From the NCBI GenBank assembly GCA_030040055.1, contig JASHUK010000018.1, positions 1-7,192 of the forward strand: a DNA stretch of 7,192 bases, given 5' to 3'. Positions within the stretch are counted from its first letter, which is position 1. Each line of letters begins with the position of its first letter. The notes under the pieces are model-generated. The model saw only the letters and a program-made list of their open reading frames with translations. It was not told the origin of the DNA and did not search any database. The position numbers were made by a program, and so were the translations under genes. Source of the stretch: Nitrososphaerales archaeon. Lineage in GTDB: Archaea > Thermoproteota > Nitrososphaeria > Nitrososphaerales > Gagatemarchaeaceae. Below, in pieces: positions 1 through 6,204 of this stretch.

Positions 1-664
1 AGCCGCTCCCCTCCACGACGACGCCGTCTGTCGGGACGGCCTCTCCCGGCTTGACCCGGAAGGCGTCCCCCACCTGCAACTCCTCTACTGGCACCTCTCG
101 CTCTTCCTCTCCAGCCACCAGGCGAGCCGTCTTCGGGGCCAACTGGAGGAGCGCCCTGACGCTCTGTGACGCCTTCACCCTTACGTCCCCCTCGAGGACC
201 TTCCCGAGGAGTACGAAGCCTATGATCAGGGCCGACGTGTCAAAGTAGGTGACGCCCGATGCCCTCTTGAGTACGGTCACGGCAGCGCTGTAAGCCCATG
301 CCGCGGTGGTCCCTGTCGCGACGAGGAGGTCCATGTTGGCGGCCCTGCCCCGGATCGCGTGCCAGGCCCCCCTGTAGAACGTCCACCCGGCGACGAATTG
401 GACCGGGGTGGCGAGGAGGAGCATGACCGCGTCGCGGGACCCGGCTGGGGCTATCAGCGGGTACCAGGTCAGCACGAGTGTGGGGACGCCGAGCGCGAAG
501 CTCAAGGCGGCGAGGAGCCGAAGGCGGGAGACCTCCCGCTCCGGAGCCGTGAACTCCCTCAGACAGCCTTCGCTGCAGAAGTAGTAGGTCGAGCCTCCCG
601 AGTCGGCCTTCAGGGCACCTGGCCCTTCATCGACCCGCATCCCGCATATCGGATCCTTGGCCAT
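1..664 (-). CDS. Heavy-metal (probably Cu) P-type ATPase with N-terminal YHS/TRASH-like domain, partial
   Basis: This is the N-terminal 221 residues of a P1B-type metal-transporting ATPase that runs off the left edge of the window. Residues 1-40 form a YHS/TRASH-like module: DPICGM, then YYFC and GC, with cysteines at 7, 30 and 34 (C-x22-C-x3-C). Four hydrophobic segments follow at about 48-67, 79-97, 111-131 and 141-157, the usual pre-actuator helices of this family. The NMDLLVATGT stretch at 110-119 is typical. The actuator domain begins with VPVEELQVGD (191-200) and VKPGEAVPTDG (204-214). The TGE, CPx and DKTGT motifs would lie outside the window, so the metal is not proven; the YHS module suggests copper or a related soft metal. 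The usual CxxC heavy-metal-associated domain is absent from the N-terminus and the YHS module stands in its place. ATG at 664 is chosen because YHS homology begins at residue 4. The gene diverges from a free-standing YHS gene 90 bases away. Confidence 0.93.
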   Translation of the reverse strand, partial: MAKDPICGMRVDEGPGALKADSGGSTYYFCSEGCLREFTAPEREVSRLRLLAALSFALGVPTLVLTWYPLIAPAGSRDAVMLLLATPVQFVAGWTFYRGAWHAIRGRAANMDLLVATGTTAAWAYSAAVTVLKRASGVTYFDTSALIIGFVLLGKVLEGDVRVKASQSVRALLQLAPKTARLVAGEEEREVPVEELQVGDAFRVKPGEAVPTDGVVVEGSG

Positions 665-693
665 CCCTGTCGGGGTGCCGCCCTCCGTGCGCC

Positions 694-699
694 AGATAA
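694..699 (-). promoter_or_regulatory. Weak TATA-like box for the P-type ATPase
   Basis: On the minus strand this reads TTATCT, centred about 32 bases upstream of the ATPase ATG. No Shine-Dalgarno sequence precedes that ATG, so a leaderless or very short-leader transcript is plausible. The match is weak and the rest of the spacer is GC-rich. I see no clear palindromic operator in the 90-base divergent spacer. Confidence 0.35.
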
Positions 700-722
700 G
701 GAGTGACGCGGACGACGAACAG

Positions 723-730
723 TCAAATAG
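723..730 (+). promoter_or_regulatory. TATA-like box for the solo YHS gene
   Basis: TCAAATAG is an A/T-rich island in a GC-rich spacer, centred about 28 bases before the ATG at 755. That is the spacing expected if transcription starts at or next to the start codon. No ribosome-binding sequence is visible between the box and the ATG, so a leaderless mRNA is inferred. Confidence 0.5.
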
Positions 731-754
731 CCTGACGGCAGTCTGTGAGGCTCC

Positions 755-907
755 ATGGCCAGGGACCCCGTTTGCGGGATGGAGGTAGCTGAGGGGAGGG
801 AAGCCGAGAAGCTGGACAGGAGCGGCAGGACGTTCTACTTCTGCTCAGTAGGCTGCGCGAAGGCCTTCGCGCGCGACCCCGGCAGGTACACGTCTCCGTC
901 GCCATGA
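755..907 (+). CDS. Stand-alone 50-residue YHS/TRASH-like metal-binding protein
   Basis: This very small protein is essentially one YHS/TRASH-like module: DPVCGM at 4-9, FYFC at 27-30 and GC at 33-34. The cysteines at 7, 30 and 34 have the same spacing (C-x22-C-x3-C) as the N-terminus of the divergently transcribed ATPase. An ungapped comparison of the first 38 residues gives about 22 identities, so the two modules are probably duplicates. There is no signal peptide or membrane segment, so it should be cytosolic. By family knowledge, such modules bind soft metals such as copper and occur in metal pumps, sensors and small chaperones. A copper chaperone or buffer for the adjacent pump is an inference. 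The start is supported by the family homology beginning at residue 3 and by a TATA-like box 28 bases upstream. A regulator role is less likely because there is no DNA-binding domain. Confidence 0.85.
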   Translation: MARDPVCGMEVAEGREAEKLDRSGRTFYFCSVGCAKAFARDPGRYTSPSP

Positions 908-924
908 CGCTGCGCGAGCCTAAC

Positions 925-931
925 CTTTAAT
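925..931 (+). promoter_or_regulatory. TATA-like box and short leader of the M20 gene
   Basis: CTTTAAT lies about 40 bases before the start codon, further away than the other boxes here. This predicts a leader of roughly a dozen bases. That leader would hold AAGGA at 956-960, a possible Shine-Dalgarno sequence 6 bases before TTG 967 and 9 bases before GTG 970. This may be one of the few genes in the window that is not leaderless. Confidence 0.4.
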
Positions 932-966
932 CCACGGCAGCGGCGGCTCGACGGCAAGGACGTACA

Positions 967-2325
967 TTGGTGGACAGCAGGTTCGAGCAGTACGTCGGGG
1001 CAAACCTGAACGGCTTCGTGAAGGACGTCGTCCGGCTGGCATCGCAGCCGAGCGTCTCCGCGAGGAAGGAAGGCGTAGAGGAGTGCGCCGTGCTGGTCGA
1101 GACCATGCTGCGCGAAATCGGGGCGGAGGCGAGGTCGCTCAGGGTCGAGGGGGCTCCCCCGCTTGTCTACGGAGAGCTGAAGTCCACGAAGTCGAGCAAG
1201 ACGGTGCTCTTCTACAACCACTACGACGTCCAGCCCGAGGAGCCGCTGGAGCTCTGGAAGTCGCCCCCTTTCAAGCCAGAGGTCAGGGACGGGAAGGTCT
1301 ACGGGAGGGGGGTCTCGGACGACAAGGGGGAGCTGGTCTCCAGGCTGAAGCTCGTCGAGGCCTACTGCAAGACGGCTGGCGGTCCCCCCTGCAACGTGAA
1401 GTTCTGCTTCGAGGGTGAAGAGGAGACGGGGAGCGTGCACCTCCACCAGTACGTCGAGAAGTATCCCGAGCTCTTCAAGTCCGACGCGGTGGTCTGGGAG
1501 TACGGAACGGTCGACGTCGCCGGGAGGCCGAAGGTGACGCTCGGAGTCAAGGGGATGATATACGTCGAGTTCGTCCTGCAGGAGCTGTCACAGGACGCGC
1601 ACAGCAGCTACGCGGCCGTCCTCCCGAGCGCCCCGTGGAGGATGGTCAGGATGCTCGACATCTTGAAGGGTAAGGACGAGAGGATACTCGTCCCCGGGTG
1701 GTACGACGGGGTGGAGACCCTCAGCGAGGAGGAAGTGGAAGTCCTCGACGCACAGGAGTTCAACGACCAGGCCTTCAGGAAGAACTACGGCGCCAAGCAG
1801 TTCGTCGGAGGGATGGACGGCACGATGGCCAAGAAGGCGCTGGTCCGCCGTCCGACCGGGAACATAGCAGGTATCTGGGCAGGGTACCAGGGCCCTGGCT
1901 CGAAGACGGTCCTGCCGAAGGAGGTGCACTGCAAGATGGACTTCAGGCTGGTCCCCGACCAGGACCCCGACGAGCTCCTCAAGAAGCTCAGGGAGTACCT
2001 GGACGCCAACGGATACGCGGACGTCAGGATGGAGGTCGAGAGCATGGAGCCGGCGGCGAGGACGTCCTTCAAGGACCCGTTCGCGCAGGCCGCCATCAGG
2101 GCCGCGGAGAAGACATACGGGACGAAGCCGATCGTGGAGCTCAGCTCCCCCGGGACGGGCCCGCTCTACCTCTTCACGAGGAGGTACAAGATGCCCTCGG
2201 TCGACATCGGCGTCTCGTCGGAGGACGGGGCGATCCACGCCCCCAACGAGAACCTCACAGTCGAGAACCTGAGGAAGGGGATCCTGTGGGTGGCAGAGAC
2301 GATGGAACTGTTCTCGGCTTCCTGA
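967..2325 (+). CDS. M20-family zinc metallopeptidase/amidohydrolase (CNDP dipeptidase-like)
   Basis: This is a complete 452-residue M20-family hydrolase, a normal length for the carnosine-dipeptidase-like branch. These cytosolic two-zinc enzymes cleave dipeptides or N-acyl amino acids. The metal-site motifs are all present: NHYDVQP with H85 and D87, GRGVSDDKG with the bridging D118, FEGEEETGS with the catalytic/ligand glutamates at about 151-152, and GAIHAPNE with H424. H212 in DAHSS and the PGSKTVLP and FRLVPDQDP segments belong to the dimerisation (lid) domain, which spans roughly 190-310. The fourth-ligand position appears to be E178 in VWEYG. The substrate cannot be told from sequence; dipeptidase, acetylornithine deacetylase-like and succinyl-diaminopimelate desuccinylase-like activities are all possible. 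The start is TTG 967 or the adjacent GTG 970, which differ by one residue. The gene ends directly against the stop codon of the convergent CBS gene, with no bases between. Confidence 0.93.
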   Translation: MVDSRFEQYVGANLNGFVKDVVRLASQPSVSARKEGVEECAVLVETMLREIGAEARSLRVEGAPPLVYGELKSTKSSKTVLFYNHYDVQPEEPLELWKSPPFKPEVRDGKVYGRGVSDDKGELVSRLKLVEAYCKTAGGPPCNVKFCFEGEEETGSVHLHQYVEKYPELFKSDAVVWEYGTVDVAGRPKVTLGVKGMIYVEFVLQELSQDAHSSYAAVLPSAPWRMVRMLDILKGKDERILVPGWYDGVETLSEEEVEVLDAQEFNDQAFRKNYGAKQFVGGMDGTMAKKALVRRPTGNIAGIWAGYQGPGSKTVLPKEVHCKMDFRLVPDQDPDELLKKLREYLDANGYADVRMEVESMEPAARTSFKDPFAQAAIRAAEKTYGTKPIVELSSPGTGPLYLFTRRYKMPSVDIGVSSEDGAIHAPNENLTVENLRKGILWVAETMELFSAS

Positions 2326-2871
2326 CTACCACTTCGTCTTGTTGCCCTCTAGGAGTCCCGGTCCGCTGTGGACCTGGTCTATGTGCTTCGAGAGCTCCTT
2401 CCCCTCCTTCATCGTCGCCCCGCAGTAGGGGCAGACCAGCGAGGACGCTTCGACGAGCTCTGGGAGGAGGACGCGCTTCCCCTTCCCCTCCCCCACGAGG
2501 GTCTTCTGGGTGACGACCCCGACGACCTTCCCTCTTCTCATAACGCACAGCCGGCGCACCCCGAGCGAACCCATCTTCTCGATGGCTGCAGAGACCTTCG
2601 CCCCCTCGTCGATAGACTCCACGGGGGCGCTCATCACGCGCTCGACGGAGGTCGAGCCCGGCTCAAGCCCGCCCGCGACGACCTTGTACAGGATGTCTCT
2701 CTCGGTAAGTACCCCGATGGCCGACTCCCCGGAGAAGACCAAGGCCTCCCCCGAGCCCTTCTCCAGCATCCTCTTCGCGACCTGCGTCACCGACTCTGAC
2801 GGAGAGGCCCTCACGAAGTCCTGGTCGACGTAGTCGGACAGCGGCTTCTCGAGCGACTCGCGGAGGTCCAA
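2326..2871 (-). CDS. Tandem CBS-domain protein with C-terminal C2H2 zinc finger
   Basis: A 181-residue cytosolic protein. Residues about 10-66 and 75-130 are two CBS motifs forming a Bateman module; the GVLTERDI (53-60) and GVVTQKTL (118-125) segments are characteristic endings of each repeat. CBS pairs bind adenine nucleotides or S-adenosyl compounds and act as energy or ligand sensors. After a short linker, C147, C150, H163 and H168 form C-x2-C-x12-H-x4-H, a textbook C2H2 zinc-finger spacing. The C-terminal dozen residues are polar tail. The finger suggests nucleic-acid or protein binding, so a ligand-responsive regulator is a reasonable but unproven guess. The start is TTG at 2871: a TATA-like box lies 26 bases upstream and no in-frame ATG or GTG exists between them. 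GTG at residue 15 is an alternative but would cut into the first CBS repeat. The partner or target is unknown, and neighbours give no clear pathway. Confidence 0.88.
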   Translation of the reverse strand: MDLRESLEKPLSDYVDQDFVRASPSESVTQVAKRMLEKGSGEALVFSGESAIGVLTERDILYKVVAGGLEPGSTSVERVMSAPVESIDEGAKVSAAIEKMGSLGVRRLCVMRRGKVVGVVTQKTLVGEGKGKRVLLPELVEASSLVCPYCGATMKEGKELSKHIDQVHSGPGLLEGNKTKW

Positions 2872-2893
2872 CGGGTCCGCCGGCCCGCGCCGT

Positions 2894-2900
2894 CTAAATA
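2894..2900 (-). promoter_or_regulatory. TATA-like box for the CBS/zinc-finger gene
   Basis: The minus strand reads TATTTAG within CTTATTTAGA, centred about 26 bases upstream of the TTG start. That predicts transcription beginning at the start codon itself. The surrounding 162-base divergent spacer (2872-3033) is otherwise GC-rich. It holds no credible gene, only one other TATA-like box (for the plus-strand gene at 3034). Confidence 0.55.
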
Positions 2901-3002
2901 AGATGTCCGTGCCGGTCTCGTTGTGTCGTAGGGCAGAAGGACGGGATTGGCGCGTGTGGAGTCTGGTCCGCGCGTAGTTGTGCGACTGAGGTGGGTGAAA
3001 GC

Positions 3003-3010
3003 GTAAAAGA
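3003..3010 (+). promoter_or_regulatory. TATA-like box for the Ser/Thr-rich protein gene
   Basis: GTAAAAGA, preceded by purine-rich GAAAGC that could act as a BRE element, is centred about 28 bases before the ATG at 3034. No Shine-Dalgarno sequence lies between, so the transcript is probably leaderless. Confidence 0.55.
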
Positions 3011-3033
3011 CGCCAGATCGCTCAGTCCCGCCG

Positions 3034-3432
3034 ATGAAAGGGCAGGTCGCTGCCACCCTGATCGTCGTCGCCCTCATAACAGGGTCGGGAATCGGATACT
3101 TCGCAAGAAACACTAGCGCCGGCACCACCACGGAGATGGTCGTGACTACGGAGACAGTGGTGTCGACATACACAGTGACACTCCCGGGGTCAGGACTTCT
3201 GAGCTGCGTCGTCACGGAATACTCCGTCTGGGTGCTAGGCTATGGGAGCGGCGGAGTCGCAACGAGCTACAGTACGACGACCGAGCAGACCCCGGTTTCA
3301 ACGTACACGAGCTCAACGACGGCGACACAGGCCGTGGGGTTCACGACCGTCAGCACGAGCCCCTACGGGGGGACAGTGACCGGGGCGCTCGCCCGCGGCA
3401 ACTACACCACCTGCACGTACGCCCCAGGTTGA
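3034..3432 (+). CDS. Small Ser/Thr-rich membrane-anchored or secreted protein, function unknown
   Basis: I do not recognise a named family for this 132-residue protein. Residues 5-23 are one hydrophobic segment preceded by a single lysine, a signal peptide or N-terminal anchor that would place the rest outside the cell. The remainder is dominated by Thr, Ser, Val, Tyr and Gly. It has irregular repeats of a TTTE...VSTYT type at 31-49 and again at 81-94. Only two cysteines occur (C58 and C127), which could form a disulfide outside the cell. The composition suggests an extended, possibly O-glycosylated beta-rich or stalk-like surface protein, similar in style to many uncharacterised archaeal secreted proteins. 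N-glycosylation sequons occur at N26 (NTS) and N123 (NYT). The ATG is supported by the TATA-like box 28 bases upstream. It stands alone: the CBS gene diverges from it, and the next plus-strand gene has its own promoter 100 bases downstream. Confidence 0.72.
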   Translation: MKGQVAATLIVVALITGSGIGYFARNTSAGTTTEMVVTTETVVSTYTVTLPGSGLLSCVVTEYSVWVLGYGSGGVATSYSTTTEQTPVSTYTSSTTATQAVGFTTVSTSPYGGTVTGALARGNYTTCTYAPG

Positions 3433-3531
3433 CTGTGACCCTTCCGAGGGAGCCGCTGAGACGCTCCGACTTGCCCTCTGAGGTCAAGGGCACGGCCCCC
3501 TCCTAACGAGCCAGAGCCTCTTGATGGAAGC

Positions 3532-3539
3532 GATAAAGG
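3532..3539 (+). promoter_or_regulatory. TATA-like box for the lysine dehydrogenase-like gene
   Basis: GATAAAGG is centred about 26-27 bases before the ATG at 3562, in a 129-base spacer that otherwise shows no gene. There is no ribosome-binding sequence before the ATG, so a leaderless transcript is inferred. Confidence 0.55.
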
Positions 3540-3561
3540 CGTCCACTCCCCGGGGCGGCCC

Positions 3562-4692
3562 ATGAAGGCGGCTGTGCTGGGGTCAGGGCTGATGGGGTCG
3601 GTCATCTCGCGCGACCTGGCCGCTTCTGAGGCCGTGGACAGCGTTACGGTCGCGGACCTGGACGAGGTCAGGCTGGACGCCCTGAAGAGGGCGGGAGGGA
3701 GAAAGTTGAGCGTCGAGCCCCGCGACCTCAAGGACCGGAAGGGGACCGCGGACTTCCTTGGGAGGTTCGACGTCGTCGTGTCAGCGCTTCCCCACGGGGT
3801 GGTCCACCCGGCAGACCTGGCGGCGTCCGACGCCGGGGCGAAGGTGGTGAACATAGCGTTCGAAGACGAGCAGATGGAGCTTGACGGCGCGTTCAGGAAG
3901 AGCGGCGGCCTCCTGATACCCGGCTGCGGGCTTGCCCCCGGCCTCGGAGGGATACTCCTCGCCCACGCGTCCAAGCTCGTCGGGGGAGCCTCGGAAGGGC
4001 ACATCCTCGTCGGCGGGGTGCCCCAGCGTCCGCGGCCGCCCTTCGGCTACAGGCTTGTCTTTTCGGTGGTCGGTCTGGTCCGGGAGTACACGGATGAGGC
4101 GAGGGTGTTCAGGGGGGGGAGGCTGGTCAGGGTCAGCCCATTCGAAGACCTTGAGACCGTGGACTTTCCCGAGCCTATCGGGAGGATGGAGGCCTTCTGC
4201 ACTGACGGGCTGGCCACCCTCGTCTACACCATGAAGGGGATGGAGGTGCTGGACGAGAAGACGCTCAGGTGGCCGGGGCACGTCGAGAAGATGAAGCTGC
4301 TGATGGACTCCGGCTACTTCTCGAGAGAGAAGGTCCCGGCCGGGGGGACCGAGGTCGCGCCGCTGGAGGTGTCCTGGGCCGTCCTGGGAAGAAAGCTGGC
4401 CGAGGGCGACCCGAAGGACATGACGGTGATGAGGGTGGTCGCGAAGGCGCCCGGCAAAGCGGCGGTCTACGACCTCGTCGACCGTTTCGACGAGAAGACC
4501 GGGGTCTCGTCCATGGGCAGGACGACGGGATACACCGCCTCGATCGTGGCCCAGATGGTCGGTAAGGGGGAGGTCGGCGGACAAGGCGTGGTCGCCCCCG
4601 AAACGGCGGTCGCCGGGGAGCGGGTAGGCAGCTTGCTCTCCGAGCTGTCTCGGAGAGGGGTGAAGGTTTCCGGCCCTGGGTCTACCGTCTGA
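3562..4692 (+). CDS. Saccharopine dehydrogenase-fold enzyme, lysine 6-dehydrogenase-like
   Basis: A complete 376-residue soluble oxidoreductase. The N-terminus is a Rossmann fold with GSGLMG at 7-12 and an acidic D32 at the end of strand 2 (VTVADLD), which normally indicates NAD rather than NADP. The protein follows the layout of lysine 6-dehydrogenases as I recall it: PGCGLAPGLGGIL at 120-132, the VGGVPQRPRPP segment at 150-160, MEAFCTDG at 209-216, LRWPGHVEKMKLL at 235-247, and RTTGYTASIVAQM near 320-332. Lysine 6-dehydrogenase oxidatively deaminates the epsilon-amino group of lysine to give allysine (2-aminoadipate 6-semialdehyde), which cyclises. Other members of the superfamily make or split saccharopine or carboxynorspermidine, so the substrate is probable rather than certain. 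Its 3' end overlaps the 3' end of a convergent aldehyde dehydrogenase by 11 bases. That enzyme could oxidise allysine to 2-aminoadipate. Confidence 0.82.
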   Translation: MKAAVLGSGLMGSVISRDLAASEAVDSVTVADLDEVRLDALKRAGGRKLSVEPRDLKDRKGTADFLGRFDVVVSALPHGVVHPADLAASDAGAKVVNIAFEDEQMELDGAFRKSGGLLIPGCGLAPGLGGILLAHASKLVGGASEGHILVGGVPQRPRPPFGYRLVFSVVGLVREYTDEARVFRGGRLVRVSPFEDLETVDFPEPIGRMEAFCTDGLATLVYTMKGMEVLDEKTLRWPGHVEKMKLLMDSGYFSREKVPAGGTEVAPLEVSWAVLGRKLAEGDPKDMTVMRVVAKAPGKAAVYDLVDRFDEKTGVSSMGRTTGYTASIVAQMVGKGEVGGQGVVAPETAVAGERVGSLLSELSRRGVKVSGPGSTV

Positions 4693-6166
4693 CCCGGTCC
4701 CCGGACTCGCTCAGTTGGAGGCTGACGTGCTTGGTCTGCAGGTATTCCATGAGCCCCTCCATGCCGGTCTCTCTGCCCAGGCCGCTCTGCTTGTAGCCGC
4801 CGAACGGGACCTCCGGCCCCGGGTTGAGGTGACGGTTCACCCAGATCGTCCCTGTCCTGAGCCCCTGCGTCACCCGCATGATCCGGGGTAGGCCCCGCGA
4901 CCAGAGGTCGCCGGCCAGCCCGAACCTCGTGTCGTTCGAGATCGATATGGCATCCTCCTCGTCGCGGAAGGGGAGGACGCAAAGGACTGGGCCGAATATC
5001 TCCTCCTGGAATATGCGCATCCTGCGTTCGACCCCCTCGAAGATTGTGGGGGGGACGAAGTAGCCGCGCGAGTAGTCTCCTTCGATGAGCCTCTCCCCGC
5101 CGAGGGAGAGCCTCGCCCCCTGCTCCTTGCCGGACTCGACGTATCCCAGAACCCGTTCCATCTGCCCGGCCGAGATCAGTGGGCCCATCTCGGTGGCTGG
5201 GTCGAGCCCGTTTCCTACCTTTATCGAGGAAGCCGCCTCCCTGAACCGCTTCATGAAGTCGTCGTAGATGCTCTCCTGGACGAGCAGCCTCGAGCCCGCG
5301 TTGCACGACTGTCCCGCGCTCCTGAATATGGACCACATCGCCCCCGGGAGCGCGACCGCCAGGTTGGCGTCGTCGAAGACGATCCCGGTGGACTTCCCGC
5401 CGCACTCGAGGTTTACCTTCTTCAGGTTCGATGACGCCCCGGCCATGATCTCCCTGCCGGTCTCGGTCGAGCCGGTGAAGGAGACCTTGTCGACGAGTGG
5501 GCTCTTGACCAGCTCGTTCCCTATGGTCTCCCCCGACCCGGCGACGGCGTTGATCACCCCCGGAGGGACCTCGAGCCTTGAGATGAGCTTCACGAACTCC
5601 AGCGACACGCCGGACGTGTTGACCGAGGGCTTCACCACCACCGTGCACCCCGCCGCCAGGGCCGGCCCCAGCTTCCAGGAAAGGAGGGAGATGGGGGAGT
5701 TCCAAGGGACGATGAGCGCGCAGACACCTACCGGCTCGTGCACCACAAGGCTCACGTCGGCCGAGCTGTAGCGCGGGATCTTTCCCACGACGTGCCTGGA
5801 GGCAGAGGCGTAGTACTCCAGCACGTTGGCGGCGTTGAGCAACTCTCCCCTGGCGTCGGCGAGAGGCTTCCCGTTCTCCAGGGTCAGGCGGACCGACAGC
5901 CCTTCCACCTGGGCGCGGATGAGCTCCGCCATCTGCGCCAAGACCTTCGCCCTATCCGAGGGCCTCTTGGAGCTCCACGAGCCGGAGTCGAAGGCGCGCC
6001 TCGCTTCCTCGGCAGCCTCCCGGGCGTCGTCGGCCATGGACCTTGGGGAAACTGCTACCGGTTCGCCCGTGGCAGGGTTCCTGCTCTCAATGGTGCCCCC
6101 TTGGGAGCCCTTCCACTTCCCTCCGATGAGGTTCGAGTATTCCCTTGGGACGGTCTCCGCCTGCAA
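4682..6166 (-). CDS. NAD(P)-dependent aldehyde dehydrogenase
   Basis: A complete 494-residue member of the aldehyde dehydrogenase superfamily, of standard length. Visible motifs in order: VPWNSP with N156, VVVKPS with K179, FTGSTETG at 230-237, the general-base E254 in LECGGKS, the catalytic C288 in GQSCNAGSR, EEIFGP with E389, and FGGYKQSGLGRE near 455-465. All catalytic and coenzyme residues are therefore intact. It oxidises an aldehyde to the acid in the cytosol; the substrate is not determined by these motifs. Betaine-aldehyde, succinate-semialdehyde and muconate-semialdehyde type dehydrogenases share this pattern. The TTG start at 6166 is supported by homology beginning near residue 9 and by a TATA-like box 28 bases upstream; GAAGGG just upstream could also act as a ribosome site. 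It follows the decarboxylase-family gene by 38 bases on the same strand, so the two may be co-transcribed as well. Its stop overlaps the convergent lysine dehydrogenase-like gene. Confidence 0.95.
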   Translation of the reverse strand: MQAETVPREYSNLIGGKWKGSQGGTIESRNPATGEPVAVSPRSMADDAREAAEEARRAFDSGSWSSKRPSDRAKVLAQMAELIRAQVEGLSVRLTLENGKPLADARGELLNAANVLEYYASASRHVVGKIPRYSSADVSLVVHEPVGVCALIVPWNSPISLLSWKLGPALAAGCTVVVKPSVNTSGVSLEFVKLISRLEVPPGVINAVAGSGETIGNELVKSPLVDKVSFTGSTETGREIMAGASSNLKKVNLECGGKSTGIVFDDANLAVALPGAMWSIFRSAGQSCNAGSRLLVQESIYDDFMKRFREAASSIKVGNGLDPATEMGPLISAGQMERVLGYVESGKEQGARLSLGGERLIEGDYSRGYFVPPTIFEGVERRMRIFQEEIFGPVLCVLPFRDEEDAISISNDTRFGLAGDLWSRGLPRIMRVTQGLRTGTIWVNRHLNPGPEVPFGGYKQSGLGRETGMEGLMEYLQTKHVSLQLSESGDRVRR

Positions 6167-6190
6167 GCTGCCCTTCGGGGCCTCACACGA

Positions 6191-6198
6191 GATATAAC
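6191..6198 (-). promoter_or_regulatory. TATA-like box for the aldehyde dehydrogenase
   Basis: The minus strand reads GTTATATC, centred about 28 bases upstream of the TTG start. It sits inside the 38-base gap after the decarboxylase-family gene. It would give the dehydrogenase its own promoter despite the close same-strand spacing. Confidence 0.6.
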
Positions 6199-6204
6199 GG
6201 TTCC

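Noticed and set aside
665..754. Search for a palindromic metal-regulator operator in the ATPase/YHS divergent spacer.
   Set aside because: Only short imperfect matches around CTGAC...GTC were seen at 731-745; nothing rises above chance.
835..1446. A 203-codon minus-strand open frame across the end of the YHS gene and the start of the M20 gene.
   Set aside because: No recognisable domain; it lies antisense to two genes with clear family motifs and has the composition of a shadow frame.
1588..2513. Long open frames on both strands (1588-2238 minus, 1698-2513 plus) within and beyond the M20 gene.
   Set aside because: Both run across well-supported M20 or CBS coding sequence, have low-complexity Arg/Gly/Pro-rich products and show no domain signal.
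2903..2977. A 24-codon ATG frame in the spacer before the Ser/Thr-rich protein gene.
   Set aside because: Too short, no motif, no box at a suitable distance, and it overlaps the promoter of the CBS gene.
3433..3531. Possible terminator hairpin after the Ser/Thr-rich gene, pairing GAGGG near 3453 with CCCTC near 3476.
   Set aside because: The stem is only about five pairs with a large loop and no following T-tract, so it does not support a terminator call.
4467..5705. A 412-codon open frame on the minus strand that overlaps the aldehyde dehydrogenase in another frame and the 3' end of the lysine dehydrogenase-like gene.
   Set aside because: The product is Arg/Gly/Pro/His-rich without family motifs, while the overlapped genes have intact catalytic motifs. 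Long empty frames are expected in GC-rich DNA.
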